A DNA stretch of 64,000 bases from assembly GCA_947474365.1 (NCBI GenBank), contig CANJIU010000005.1, forward strand, positions 62,001-126,000. Direction: 5' to 3'. The notes below the pieces were generated by a model. That model did no database searches and was not told the origin of the DNA. It saw only the letters and a list, made by a program, of their open reading frames with translations. Of this stretch, positions 41,637-51,081 are shown one piece after another. Every line of letters begins with the position of its first letter. Positions within the stretch are counted from its first letter, which is position 1. This DNA comes from Opitutia bacterium (GTDB taxonomy: Bacteria; Verrucomicrobiota; Verrucomicrobiia; Opitutales; Opitutaceae). Position numbers and translations under genes: made by a program.

Positions 41637-43034
41637 TCACTTCTTCGTGCTGGAACCTGCGGCGGGCCCGGTGACGCGGGTGATTTCGTAGTGCCGCGGT
41701 ACGGGTTGGGCGGCGGCGTGGATGCGGTCTTCGTAGTCGCGGGCGAGCTTCACGAGGTGATCGATTTCCGGCCGGGTGTCGGCCATGAACTTCGCAAACT
41801 GTTCCGGCGCGTCGGCGAATTTCTTGCGGGCGCCCTTCACTTTGGCCCACACCTCGCGCAGCGGCCGAACCGCTTGGTCGTTGCGTTCCCGGTTTAGCAG
41901 CGCGACCCGCAGGGACTGTTGATACTCCGGTGTGTTCTCGTTGGCCTGAAGTTCAATCTTCGCGCCGAGCAGGACGTGGGGGACAGGTTTGCCGATTGGC
42001 TGGCCGTCGATTTTGATTTCGTAGCTTCCCGGTTCCAAGCCGGCGAGGCGCACCATCTCGTTGCTGAGCCGATGACCCGCCTTGGTGAGCTCGAAGCCCA
42101 GGCGCGCGTCCTCGGGCCAATTCCACTTGGTCGCGACCGCGCTGCCTTCCGACGGAATCACCCACGGCAAGGCGGCGGAGGTGAAGGTGAAGCTGACGTG
42201 CGTGGCGGTGCCCTCGAGGCGCTCGATCTTGGCACGTGGAGGCGGGCGCCATTGCCCGCCGGCGCGAGTGAGATTGATAGCGCTGACTGATCGCCGATCC
42301 GCCTGCAGGGTATCAATCATCGCCGCAGCCATGATCACGTGTCCGCCCGGCCCGGGGTGGATGGCGTCGGAGAGAAGCGTGAAGCGCGGATGTTCCGCGC
42401 GTTCCTGAGCCGTGAAGTCGTTGAGCGGGCCCCAGAGATTGACGAAGGGCAGGGAGCGTTCGTAGGCCTGACTTCGTCCCCACGCCCCGAAGTAGGCCAT
42501 GACGGCGTTGTAGTTGGGCGAGCGCGGCTGGCCGCGGAACCGATACGTGGCATCGTCCTTGCGCCACTCGACGACGGGAAAATCAAACATCGTCGGCGAC
42601 AGCAGGATGGCGGTGGCGCCGATCGCCTTGATTCGCTCCAGTGTTCGGGTCATGTCGGCGGCATACGTGGCGAAGATCTCGGGTTTGAAGTCCTCGTATT
42701 GCCCGTCGTTCATGCCGAGGAGCACGGTCACGTACTTTGGCCGGAACGCCGCGACATCGTCGTCAAATCGCGCCAGCACATCCGCGGCCTTGTCGCCACC
42801 AACGCCGGCATTGTGAAAGTGTATCCGGCGCTCGGGGAAGCGCGTGTGGAAAAAGTCCTCCACGTATTGGGTATAGAGGCATTGATGCGTGATGGAGTCG
42901 CCGAGGAAGACGACCGTGTCCCCATCCTGCAAATCGAGGGACGCGCTGCGGGCCGGAGCGGCAAGTCCGGCGGCGCGAAGGACGATAACAAGAAGGCAAA
43001 GGAAATGGAGCGGCAGTTTGAATCGTGCGTTCAT
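41637..43034 (-). CDS. Secreted SGNH/GDSL hydrolase
   Basis: A 465-aa protein with a signal peptide (MNARFKLPLHFLCLLVIVLRAA). Its SGNH domain carries 'VVFLGDSITHQ' (Ser47), 'HNAGVGGDKAADVLARFDDD', 'VLLGMNDGQY' and 'LSDAIHPGPGGHVIMA' (Asp/His). About 180 residues follow, including 'MVRLAGLEPGSYEIKIDGQP', which looks like an accessory beta domain, and a helical tail ('VWAKVKGARKKFADAPEQF'). Homologues are acetyl- or acyl-esterases acting on polysaccharides. It converges with the other SGNH gene with only one base between stops. The sequence is unlike that protein outside the catalytic blocks, so they belong to different SGNH subfamilies. Confidence 0.87.
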   Translation of the reverse strand: MNARFKLPLHFLCLLVIVLRAAGLAAPARSASLDLQDGDTVVFLGDSITHQCLYTQYVEDFFHTRFPERRIHFHNAGVGGDKAADVLARFDDDVAAFRPKYVTVLLGMNDGQYEDFKPEIFATYAADMTRTLERIKAIGATAILLSPTMFDFPVVEWRKDDATYRFRGQPRSPNYNAVMAYFGAWGRSQAYERSLPFVNLWGPLNDFTAQERAEHPRFTLLSDAIHPGPGGHVIMAAAMIDTLQADRRSVSAINLTRAGGQWRPPPRAKIERLEGTATHVSFTFTSAALPWVIPSEGSAVATKWNWPEDARLGFELTKAGHRLSNEMVRLAGLEPGSYEIKIDGQPIGKPVPHVLLGAKIELQANENTPEYQQSLRVALLNRERNDQAVRPLREVWAKVKGARKKFADAPEQFAKFMADTRPEIDHLVKLARDYEDRIHAAAQPVPRHYEITRVTGPAAGSSTKK

Positions 43035-43090
43035 CGGAAGGGAGATTGGGGCGGAAGTGACGACGGCTCAAATTCGGCAGGAAACCCGTT

Positions 43091-44074
43091 TCACGGACCC
43101 GCGGTTTTCCGATTCCGGGAGAGCAACACTTCCTGGCCGGCGATGACCGCCTCCGCGAGATCGATGGCTGCGGGTTCGGCGCCGTCGCTGGTCAGGCCCA
43201 GTTCTTTGAGCGCTTCCCGATACAGTGCGACCCGGCGTGGCTCGCCGATGAGCAGCAACTCGCCTCCGTCCTGGATTGCGGGGACGCGTTCGAATTCCGC
43301 GCCGACCAGCAGCCCGCTGAGGAACCAGGTGTTGGCTGCTTTGGAGGCGCCGCGCAGGACATCGCGGGCGCGCACTTGGAAGAGTGCCCCGCTGATCCCG
43401 CGATCGCGGGAACAACGGACTCCCGAACGAAACGCGTCCCAGTCAGGCGCCGCTCCGGCGGCCTCGCGTTCGATGGACGTCGCGAGCAAACCCGAACTGG
43501 CGAGCCCTTCAAAGAGTTCGCCGGTCAGGTGGGTGCGGAACGAAAGAAGTGTGTTGTCGCGGAGCAGCGCGTGTTTCGGGTGGGTTCCGGCTAGGAGGGC
43601 CAGCGTGGATACGGCTGGTCGCGCCCCGCAGCGGTGGAGGGCGTTTGCGCCAATCAGCACGCACTCCTCACCGCGCATGATGTCGTCGTCGGTGCGGACG
43701 CCGGAGACCAACAGCGCGTCGCGACTCTGGCTGTCCGCCAGCGGAATCGTCACCCGGCCCGTCTGGCACCCGGAGCCATCGAGTGGAAAAGGCGCCAAGG
43801 CATACGGCAATTGCTGCCAGCCGACGTTGGAACTCGCCATGCCGGTGATGATAATTGGGGTGGCGGGCGGAAGATCGGGCCAGGCGGAAAGACGTTCGGC
43901 GAAAAAATGGCCCATGGCCTCGGCGCGGGGTGCGGTCGGCAGCGCCGCGAACGTCTTGATCCCGTTGGCGGTGCTCTGCTCGGCGAGGATCCGTCGCGAG
44001 CCGAATTCGACCAGTCGCAGGCGAAACGACGTCGAGCCCCAGTCGCAACCGACAAAAATGTCCGCGTTACCCAT
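43091..44074 (-). CDS. dgoK: 2-dehydro-3-deoxygalactonokinase
   Basis: A 327-aa kinase of the DgoK family that phosphorylates 2-keto-3-deoxy-D-galactonate at O6. Signatures are 'FVGCDWGSTSFRLRLVEFG' (ATP/phosphate loop), 'TGMASSNVGWQQLPYA', 'DIMRGEECVLIGA', 'LLAGTHPKHALL', 'TFLTGELFE'-type 'THLTGELFEGL' and the late 'GAEFERVPAI'. The start at 44074 follows the dgoD stop by five bases; an alternative ATG at 44086 would overlap it by seven. The neighbouring dgoD supports the galactonate assignment. The third De Ley-Doudoroff enzyme (KDPGal aldolase, dgoA) is not in the window. Confidence 0.9.
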   Translation of the reverse strand: MGNADIFVGCDWGSTSFRLRLVEFGSRRILAEQSTANGIKTFAALPTAPRAEAMGHFFAERLSAWPDLPPATPIIITGMASSNVGWQQLPYALAPFPLDGSGCQTGRVTIPLADSQSRDALLVSGVRTDDDIMRGEECVLIGANALHRCGARPAVSTLALLAGTHPKHALLRDNTLLSFRTHLTGELFEGLASSGLLATSIEREAAGAAPDWDAFRSGVRCSRDRGISGALFQVRARDVLRGASKAANTWFLSGLLVGAEFERVPAIQDGGELLLIGEPRRVALYREALKELGLTSDGAEPAAIDLAEAVIAGQEVLLSRNRKTAGP

Positions 44075-44079
44075 GGTTG

Positions 44080-45198
44080 TCACCATTCGGCGAACCCGCC
44101 GTCGGCGTGCGACCAGCGCGGGTTGTCCCATTTTCCGTCGAAGCGCTGTGCGGCCACTTTGGCTTCGTCGAGGGTGATTCCGAGGCCCGGGCCAGTGGGA
44201 ACGTCGACGAATCCCTCGCGCACGTGAAAGGGCTGGGTGAGGAGTGTTTCGCCCAACGTGACGTGTTCCTGGCAGAGGAAATTGGGTGTTGTGGCCGCGA
44301 CGTGAAGACAGGCGGCGAGAGCGACGGGGCCGATCGGACAATGGGGGGCCAGCGCAATGTCGCGGCTTTCGGCCGCTGCCGCGATGCGACGCAATTCGGA
44401 GATCCCTCCGGCGTGGGCAACGTCCGGTTGGACGACCGACACTGCCCGCCGGGCGATGATCTCCTGAAACTGCCAGCGGGTGTAGAGCCGCTCACCGGTG
44501 GCCAGTGGCACGCTGGTGCTGGCCGCGAGCTCGTGGAGGGCGGCGGGATCATCGCCGAGGATGGGCTCTTCGAGAAACAGGGGATGATCGGCCTCCAGGC
44601 GCTTGGCGAGTTGGCGGCTCACCGCGGGAGAGCAGCGGCCGTGCAAATCGACCCCGATATCGATGTCGTGACCAAGTCGCTTTCGCATGGCGTGAAACCG
44701 TTCCGCGGCCGCCTCGATTTGCGCGAGCGATTCGAGCGGGCGCATCGCATCGGCGATGGTGCACTTGAATGCCGTGAAGCGGTGTTCCGCGGCCAGCTTG
44801 GCGGCCTGTGCGATGTAATCGCCGGTCGATGTCACGTTGACCCAACCGTACAGGCGCACGCGATCGCGGACGGCGCCTCCAAGCAGTTGGTGCACGGGTA
44901 CGCCGAGGTGTTGCCCGAGGAGATCCCAGAGCGCCTGATCGATGCCGGATAGCGCCGAACACAGCACCGGTCCGCCGCGATAGAACCCGCCTCGGAACAG
45001 ATGCTGCCAGATGTGTTCGATGCGACGCGGATCCTGGCCGATCAGCCAGCGCCCCATCTCGTGGAGCGCAGTCTCTACAGTGAGGCAACGGCCCTCAAGG
45101 GTGGCTTCGCCAAGCCCGGTGAGGCCGACATCGGTGTGCACGCGTACCACGAGCCAGCGGGGCCGGAGGTGAACGGTTTCGAGCCGGGTGATCTGCAT
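44080..45198 (-). CDS. dgoD: D-galactonate dehydratase-like enolase-superfamily enzyme
   Basis: A 372-aa mandelate-racemase-type enzyme from ATG 45198. The lid domain starts 'MQITRLETVHLRPRWLVVRV' and contains 'DVGLTGLGEATLEGR'. The barrel has 'FTAFKCTIADAMRP', metal ligand and base in 'GVDLHGRCS', ligands in 'FLEEPIL' and 'ATGERLYTRWQF', and the second catalytic His in 'APHCPIGPVALAA'. This two-histidine pattern is that of galactonate dehydratase (aldonate to 2-keto-3-deoxyaldonate). The frame is open upstream to 45447, but that section overlaps the preceding gene and is not family-like. It is directly followed by dgoK, which strongly supports galactonate as substrate; other aldonates cannot be excluded. 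Confidence 0.88.
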   Translation of the reverse strand: MQITRLETVHLRPRWLVVRVHTDVGLTGLGEATLEGRCLTVETALHEMGRWLIGQDPRRIEHIWQHLFRGGFYRGGPVLCSALSGIDQALWDLLGQHLGVPVHQLLGGAVRDRVRLYGWVNVTSTGDYIAQAAKLAAEHRFTAFKCTIADAMRPLESLAQIEAAAERFHAMRKRLGHDIDIGVDLHGRCSPAVSRQLAKRLEADHPLFLEEPILGDDPAALHELAASTSVPLATGERLYTRWQFQEIIARRAVSVVQPDVAHAGGISELRRIAAAAESRDIALAPHCPIGPVALAACLHVAATTPNFLCQEHVTLGETLLTQPFHVREGFVDVPTGPGLGITLDEAKVAAQRFDGKWDNPRWSHADGGFAEW

Positions 45199-45305
45199 GG
45201 GATGGCCATGAATTGGCAGGTTGCAGAGCGAAACGCCAGAAACGGTTTCTTGTCGCTGCTTTCGCGGCGCTGACGATGTGGCGGACCGCGAGCGCTCCCG
45301 GAATT

Positions 45306-47627
45306 TTACTCGACGGGCGACTCCGCCACGAGCTTGCGGTAGGTTTCGCGCGCGTGGGCGTAGGCGGCCTTGGCGTCGGCCATCTCCTTGGCGGCGATGA
45401 AACGTTCCTTTTGTGACCAGCAGCGGTCGACGCTCTGCAGGCACCATTCGGCGCTGCGCCGTGAGGCGCGGATCGGCTGATTCCCAACAACGACGAAAAT
45501 GGGGTTCGTGTGCGACGACGGCAAAATGCGCATCGCGACCCAGCTGCTGCGCTCGATCGCCGCGTCAAACGCCACATCCCGCACGCTGCCGTCGGCGACG
45601 ATGTTTTTCTTCGCCACCGGATAACCGTTGACGATCAATTCGACGGTGACTTCGCGCGAGTCGCCGACGCGGGCGCGCTCAATGTCCCAATAGGGCTTGG
45701 CGTTCACTGCGCGGCGTTTGATTTCAGCCGAAGGCTCCAGGTTCAGTCGGCCAGCGACGCGGGCCGTGGCGTGGATTTTCCCCGGGCGGGCGAGCTTGAG
45801 CTCGCTGCCATTCTCGCCCATCCGCACCACCGTGTTGCCCTGACCTGCTTGGAATTCCATCAGGTGGCTTTTGCCGTCCCCGACGTAATTGCGGCCGGCG
45901 CGGATGCCCTCGCACCATTCCTCGTAGGTCCACTTGGGCGGCAGCTTGACATAGCTCCGGCCGAGGCCGACGCGTTCGCCGTAGATGCAGGGAAAATCTG
46001 TCTCGCCGCTGATGCGGGTGCGGAAGCCGACGTTCAGGGTGTGATACCAGATGTTGAGTTCCCACAAGTACGGCGTGTCGACGGTGGAGATGAAATCGAC
46101 TGCCGGCACCAGCTTGCCGTCTGGGTCGGGTACCAGATGCGTGACGTCGACGATGTATTCGTTCGCGCCGATGCCGTTGTACGGTGGAATCACATAGTTC
46201 GGCAGGCTTTCACTGACCATTTTCAAGTCACCGGAGTTCTTGCTGTTACTGCTTTCGTTGGCGGCGACCGGCTGCAGGCCCCAGCCGGAGTGGGCCGGGC
46301 CGACGACGGCACCCTGCTTCTTGGCCCAGCGCAGGGTGTTCAAGCCCAGGGTTGGCCAGTGGGCGCTCGAGTCGCCACCGGGATACATCTGCTCCTTGAG
46401 TCGCAGCAGGCAGAGATGGCCGCTCTGGTGCGAGCCAAAGCCGCTGACCTCCACGTCGTAGCGGAGGATGTAGGGAAACGTGGATACCTTGTCGTCGGCA
46501 CCGGTGAAGAACTGCTTTTGGTAGTCAAAGCACGGTCCCCAGGTGAGGTTGGCGCCGACCTTCAGATCCTCGCCGAGGCAATGCCGCATCATGTCGGGGG
46601 CGTGGACACCCTCGGACGGATTGACGTAGTGGGCGCAGCCGGCCGCGTGGATGTGATGGTCGCCCGACCACCAGCCGGATTGGGAGGGATCGATCCAACG
46701 CTCGACCTTGAAGTCCCAGTGCTGTGTCTGTCGTCCGACCGTGAGCGTCTGTGATTTCGGCACGGACTCGGGGCCGCGTTGAAACTCGACGACGTAGGAC
46801 CCGGCGGGGAGTCGCAGCTCCTCGCCGTCGGCGCGGTAAATCTGGGGATGAAAGGCGAAATCCGGTGCGAGCCGCTTGGCCTGCGAGGGATAAACTCGTC
46901 GCAGCTGATCCCGGATGACAAACGCGGCGGTGGTTGGCTGGTTGTTTTCGTCGCGCACGCGCAGGGTGACGACCTGCGCCGGTTCGCAGGTGAAGAGGAT
47001 GTCGGCCTCGTTGCGGAAACCGATGTCCTGCGTGCCCTGACCGACGTCGAAGGAAAATTTGGCCTCCCGTTTGCCGGCGTCGCGGCTGTAGAGCTGGATG
47101 ACGCGATACTCCAGTTCGAGGCCGCTGAGCGTGGCTTTGAGCGGTTGGGCGTCGAACATCTGGAGTTCGAGCCAACGGTCCGGGACGTCGCCCGCCGGCG
47201 AGTTAAACAGTCGTTGCGCGTTGCGGCTGCTGGCGCGCAGTGCCGCGGTGGCACCGGCCTCGTTTTGCACCTTCACGAGGAATTGTCGCCAACCCTGTTC
47301 GGACAACACGGGCCTGGCCGGGCCGGCGGCAACTTTCACGCGCATCTCCGGGTTGATGTTGACGAAGAAAAGACAGTGGCGGTCGAGGACCTCCTGCACG
47401 CGCACCCCTGCATCCTCCGCGCCGGGTGGAATGCTCTCGATGGCTTGCCGGTCGGCTGCCGGGAGGGGCGCACCTTGGTAGTCCATCGCATCGAGTACGC
47501 GTTTGATTTGGGCGGAGAGTGGTTGCCACTCGACGCGAGCGACGACGGGCAGGGCGGGTTCGGCGGCCCGAAGCAAGGTGAAGCCTGCCAGCAGGCCAAG
47601 GCTGCAGACAGCGCGCAGGGGATTCAT
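45306..47627 (-). CDS. CehA/McbA-family (PHP-like) secreted metallohydrolase
   Basis: A 773-aa exported protein (signal MNPLRAVCSLGLLAGFTLLRA). A large N-terminal beta region of ~330 residues precedes the metal-binding block 'SGWWSGDHHIHAAGC', the signature of CehA/McbA-type phosphoesterase/amidohydrolase-like proteins. It is followed by 'VVGPAHSGWGLQP', 'IVDVTHLVPD' and 'ISGETDFPCIYGERVG', which supply further His/Asp ligands. The C-terminus is another beta domain. Characterised relatives hydrolyse carbamates or phosphoesters, but most in this phylum are uncharacterised. It lies 18 bases downstream of a TonB receptor and upstream of dgoD, so it probably acts on an imported or surface-processed substrate. 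Confidence 0.8.
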   Translation of the reverse strand: MNPLRAVCSLGLLAGFTLLRAAEPALPVVARVEWQPLSAQIKRVLDAMDYQGAPLPAADRQAIESIPPGAEDAGVRVQEVLDRHCLFFVNINPEMRVKVAAGPARPVLSEQGWRQFLVKVQNEAGATAALRASSRNAQRLFNSPAGDVPDRWLELQMFDAQPLKATLSGLELEYRVIQLYSRDAGKREAKFSFDVGQGTQDIGFRNEADILFTCEPAQVVTLRVRDENNQPTTAAFVIRDQLRRVYPSQAKRLAPDFAFHPQIYRADGEELRLPAGSYVVEFQRGPESVPKSQTLTVGRQTQHWDFKVERWIDPSQSGWWSGDHHIHAAGCAHYVNPSEGVHAPDMMRHCLGEDLKVGANLTWGPCFDYQKQFFTGADDKVSTFPYILRYDVEVSGFGSHQSGHLCLLRLKEQMYPGGDSSAHWPTLGLNTLRWAKKQGAVVGPAHSGWGLQPVAANESSNSKNSGDLKMVSESLPNYVIPPYNGIGANEYIVDVTHLVPDPDGKLVPAVDFISTVDTPYLWELNIWYHTLNVGFRTRISGETDFPCIYGERVGLGRSYVKLPPKWTYEEWCEGIRAGRNYVGDGKSHLMEFQAGQGNTVVRMGENGSELKLARPGKIHATARVAGRLNLEPSAEIKRRAVNAKPYWDIERARVGDSREVTVELIVNGYPVAKKNIVADGSVRDVAFDAAIERSSWVAMRILPSSHTNPIFVVVGNQPIRASRRSAEWCLQSVDRCWSQKERFIAAKEMADAKAAYAHARETYRKLVAESPVE

Positions 47628-47645
47628 GTGGGGTGGGTTTTCGCC

Positions 47646-50600
47646 TTACAAATCAAACGTGGCGCTCACGATGAACTGTCGCGGATCGATGATGCGAAAT
47701 CCGCTGGAGCGACCATTGGGGTACGCGCTGATCGGCTGAAGCCGGCCGCCTTCCTGCAGGTTGCGTACATTGAATTGCAGGGTTGTGCCCACCTTGTCGG
47801 CGAAGAGCCGCGTGCGGTACGTCACGAACGAATCGATGTACAGGTGCGCCTTGTCCCACACGGGGCGATTCGGATCGAGATCGGTGATAACCGCCGGGAG
47901 CTGCTGCAGTCCGTAATAGCCGATTGCGCCCTTGTCCTCCCAGCGCAGCGCTCCGCCGACGGTGAAGCGTTTCAGGTATTTCTGGTCGGTGATTCCGGCG
48001 AGGCGGTAGCTGGTGCTGAGGTTGGCGCGGTATTTCCGGACTTGCGGGCGGCTCTTGCCTTCCGTGGCCTTGGCCACGCCCAGCGGGGCCGTGACGTTCG
48101 CCGCAAGCAGTTCGGAGGCTGAGGCGATATTGCCATAGCGCTCGGTGAACCAGGGGCGGTTCAGCTCGGGGTCGATGAGCTTTTGCCAGACCGGCATCCG
48201 CTCGGCGATCCAAGCTGTCATTCCCGGCGCCATGTTGGAGTTGATCGACTCCTGCCGCGTGACGTTGAGCTTCAGCGTCCAGTGGGTGGTTGGGTTGTAG
48301 TTGATCTCGACCTCGGTGCCCTTGGCGACGACATCTTCAGTCTCGGCGAGATCGTCGGTCAGCGTGGAAATGTATTTCTTGTCCAGGCCGATCAGGGTCG
48401 CGACCTGCGTGTCAACTTGGTCCTTGGTCAAGGTCTGCCCCTTGGCGGCGGCCGCGCGCGTGACCCAGCCGGTGGCGAGCGGCACGAGGTTGAAGGGCGT
48501 CTGGGCCCGGTTGGGTGTGTCGAAATCAAGTCCCCGCAGGCGGGTGGCGAGTGTGGCGCTCTGGCCGTTGCGCGAGTTGATTTGCTTGGTCTCGTAGCGG
48601 TTGATCCGGGCGAAAAGTTTTCCGTCGAGGAGGTTCAGGCTGAAACCGTAGTCCTTGCCCTTGCCGCTCGGGTCCGGCAGCGGGTTGAGGTGAAGGTCGA
48701 CGGCATACGAATTCGGCTGGAAGCTGTCCGAAGCGTTGGCGTGCAGGTACAGCCACTTCAGCGGCTTGGCGACGACGCCGGCGGTCTTGGTCTGGCCCTG
48801 GTTGAACGCCCAATTGCGCGCGGCCCATTGGTAGAGCGAATTTTCGTTCAGATGGATGCCGTCTGCCTGCAATACGGGATTAACGCCCGTGGTATTGTAA
48901 TTGCGGTCGTTGCGCAGGCCGAAGGTGGTGATGAGCCGGTCCTGCAGGAAATAGCTCTGCAACACGGCGCCACGGGTCTTGAGGATTTGATGGGTATTGC
49001 CGCCGGCGGCCGTCGCATCGGTGGCGATGGCCGGCCCAATCGTCGCGTTCTCCGTCTTGATGTTGTTCGTGAGCGCATTTCCCCAGCGGTACGGATACTG
49101 TCCCATGGCGAACGGCGCGGGACCGTAGTCGACGTTCTGCCCGGTGGCGTCACCGACGTAGTAGCGGAAATAGTTAATTGTCACCACGGTGGATGGGTCG
49201 GATCGCGGGGTGCCGGCCGGCAGCCAGGCGTGGTCCGAGATGATCGCGTCGCGATACGTGATGCGCCGCTGCACGACGTCCTTGTATTCGCCGTAACCGG
49301 AAAGCTGATGCATGCCGATCCAGGCGAGCGGGGACTTTTCGCGGCGCAGGTCCAGGCGGTAGGCGAGCTGGGTGCGGTAGGTGTTGCGGAGGAGGGGATT
49401 TTCGTACGATGACGGGCGCCAGACGCCGACGAACGTCCGGCCAACGAACGGGTTGACGGAGCCGTCCGGGAGGCGCGTGTTCGCGTCGACGAAGAGATTG
49501 CCCGAAGAGCCCTGGCTGTCTGCCGTGCCCATCAGGTCGCGGCGATAGCGTTGGGAGTCTTCCCGGTAGAAGCCCGCTTCCATCGCGAGCAGGTGCCGCG
49601 GGGTGTTGAGGAAGATCTGCTCAAACTCGAGGTGCGTGGTCCGCGTAAGGTCGCGGAGCCGGTTGACCGCGGCGAGGTTGACGGACGACCAATCGTAGAT
49701 CGACTTGTCGCTCACGTTGGGGTTGTTGGAAAAAAGCGGCTGCCCGGTGCGGACATCCTCAGGTTGGGAATTGACGAGAAACACCGCGACGTCGCGCGTG
49801 GCCGGATTCGTCGTGGAGGATCCCTGCGTCGGGCCCCACCAGCCGACCGCGCCGTTCCCGTCGACGAACATCGTCGAGTTGGTCCGACCCGTTCCCGCGG
49901 CGTTGGCGAGACCGCGCGGGAGCGCGCCGATCCCGATGGCGGCGGTGCCCTGCACGCCGTTGATCGTCACGCGTGAGGTCACGGGGTCCCACAGCGGTGA
50001 GCCGGCGGCTTTCCATCCCGTGACGGCGTCGCGCGGCGTCGTGGTGTTGGGGCGGTTACCCTCGTTTTTGTAATAGGAGAAGGACGCGCTGAGCGTGGTC
50101 AGCTTGAACGGCTGATATTTCACCATGCCGTTGTAGCGCCGCGTGTCGGTGCCGGACGGCTTGCGGTCGAAGCCGTCGTGCTGCACCACCGCGCTTCCGC
50201 GCACGGCGAGCACGTTTTTGAGGATCACGCGGTTCAGGTCGAGGCTGCTGCGGTAGCCGTCGTAGCTGTCCGCGCGGGCAGTGAGCTGCGAGCGGTTGCG
50301 GGTGAGATTCGCGCTTGCCGGCTGGACGTTGACGGTGCCCGAGGCGTTGCCGAGGCCGAAGACGTTGGCGTTGGGGCCGCGGCTGATTTCGACCGAGTCC
50401 ATGTTGATCGGATCCATCGGAACGCGCCCGCTGGTTTCGAAATTGCCGAAGGCGGTGTTGGCCGGACCGACGCCGCGGATGCGGTTGGCATTGCCCGGGT
50501 TGAGCTGGGTGTTGTCGAGCGGCGCGCCGTTGCGGTCGAAGGAATAGTCGGTGAACGTGCCCGTGCCCTCCGTGCCCGCCTCGTAGAGGAAGATGTCGTT

Positions 50601-50927
50601 CATATCGAGGAGCGCGAAATCACTCATCTGCTCCTTGGTGATCACGGTGATCGAGGAGGCAAGGTCCTCGACCTTGGAGTTCAGGCGGGTGCCGGACATG
50701 GTGTTCGACGCTCGATAGCCGCGGTCGTCCGACCGGACTTCGAAGGGGGAGAGCACGAGGGTTTCGTCGGCTCCCGGTGTGGTCGTCTTGCGCGATGCGC
50801 TCGAGGAGTTGGCGGCGCTGTCCGCGGCGAACACGGCCGCGGAAATCGAGAGAAAGAGGGAACCGGAAAGCGCCGGCAGGAGGCAGGAGAACCGGGGCCG
50901 AGGGGAACGAATCTGGGTGGCTTGCAT
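47646..50927 (-). CDS. TonB-dependent outer-membrane receptor (third copy)
   Basis: A 1093-aa receptor from ATG 50927 (signal MQATQIRSPRPRFSCLLPAL...AAVFA). It has the shared block 'ETLVLSPFEVRSDDRGYRA' and 'MSGTRLNSKVEDLASSITVI', a plug domain with 'NRIRGVGPANTAFGNFETSG' and 'MDSVEISRGPNANVFGLGNA', and a large barrel ending 'RQFIVSATFDL'. The gene is first in a leftward unit with the CehA-like gene, dgoD, dgoK and the SGNH hydrolase, so the ligand is likely a sugar-acid- or galactose-containing compound. No SusD-like gene is adjacent. Confidence 0.93.
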   Translation of the reverse strand: MQATQIRSPRPRFSCLLPALSGSLFLSISAAVFAADSAANSSSASRKTTTPGADETLVLSPFEVRSDDRGYRASNTMSGTRLNSKVEDLASSITVITKEQMSDFALLDMNDIFLYEAGTEGTGTFTDYSFDRNGAPLDNTQLNPGNANRIRGVGPANTAFGNFETSGRVPMDPINMDSVEISRGPNANVFGLGNASGTVNVQPASANLTRNRSQLTARADSYDGYRSSLDLNRVILKNVLAVRGSAVVQHDGFDRKPSGTDTRRYNGMVKYQPFKLTTLSASFSYYKNEGNRPNTTTPRDAVTGWKAAGSPLWDPVTSRVTINGVQGTAAIGIGALPRGLANAAGTGRTNSTMFVDGNGAVGWWGPTQGSSTTNPATRDVAVFLVNSQPEDVRTGQPLFSNNPNVSDKSIYDWSSVNLAAVNRLRDLTRTTHLEFEQIFLNTPRHLLAMEAGFYREDSQRYRRDLMGTADSQGSSGNLFVDANTRLPDGSVNPFVGRTFVGVWRPSSYENPLLRNTYRTQLAYRLDLRREKSPLAWIGMHQLSGYGEYKDVVQRRITYRDAIISDHAWLPAGTPRSDPSTVVTINYFRYYVGDATGQNVDYGPAPFAMGQYPYRWGNALTNNIKTENATIGPAIATDATAAGGNTHQILKTRGAVLQSYFLQDRLITTFGLRNDRNYNTTGVNPVLQADGIHLNENSLYQWAARNWAFNQGQTKTAGVVAKPLKWLYLHANASDSFQPNSYAVDLHLNPLPDPSGKGKDYGFSLNLLDGKLFARINRYETKQINSRNGQSATLATRLRGLDFDTPNRAQTPFNLVPLATGWVTRAAAAKGQTLTKDQVDTQVATLIGLDKKYISTLTDDLAETEDVVAKGTEVEINYNPTTHWTLKLNVTRQESINSNMAPGMTAWIAERMPVWQKLIDPELNRPWFTERYGNIASASELLAANVTAPLGVAKATEGKSRPQVRKYRANLSTSYRLAGITDQKYLKRFTVGGALRWEDKGAIGYYGLQQLPAVITDLDPNRPVWDKAHLYIDSFVTYRTRLFADKVGTTLQFNVRNLQEGGRLQPISAYPNGRSSGFRIIDPRQFIVSATFDL

Positions 50928-51081
50928 GTTGAAATCTAGGGTAAAACGGAACGACGCCGGGACGCGAGGTACAAACGATGTCGCGGTGATCCGCGCAAGG
51001 TTGCGAAGCGACGGGGAACGTGGAGGAAAAGTTCTACGGGCCGCCCGTGCTGATGCGAGGCGATATTCGCGGTGACGGAAT

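Noticed and set aside
42339..44177. A 612-codon plus-strand open frame over the SGNH hydrolase and dgoK
   Set aside because: Both minus-strand genes carry clear catalytic motifs; the plus-strand frame is low-complexity Ser/Arg/Ala and matches no family.
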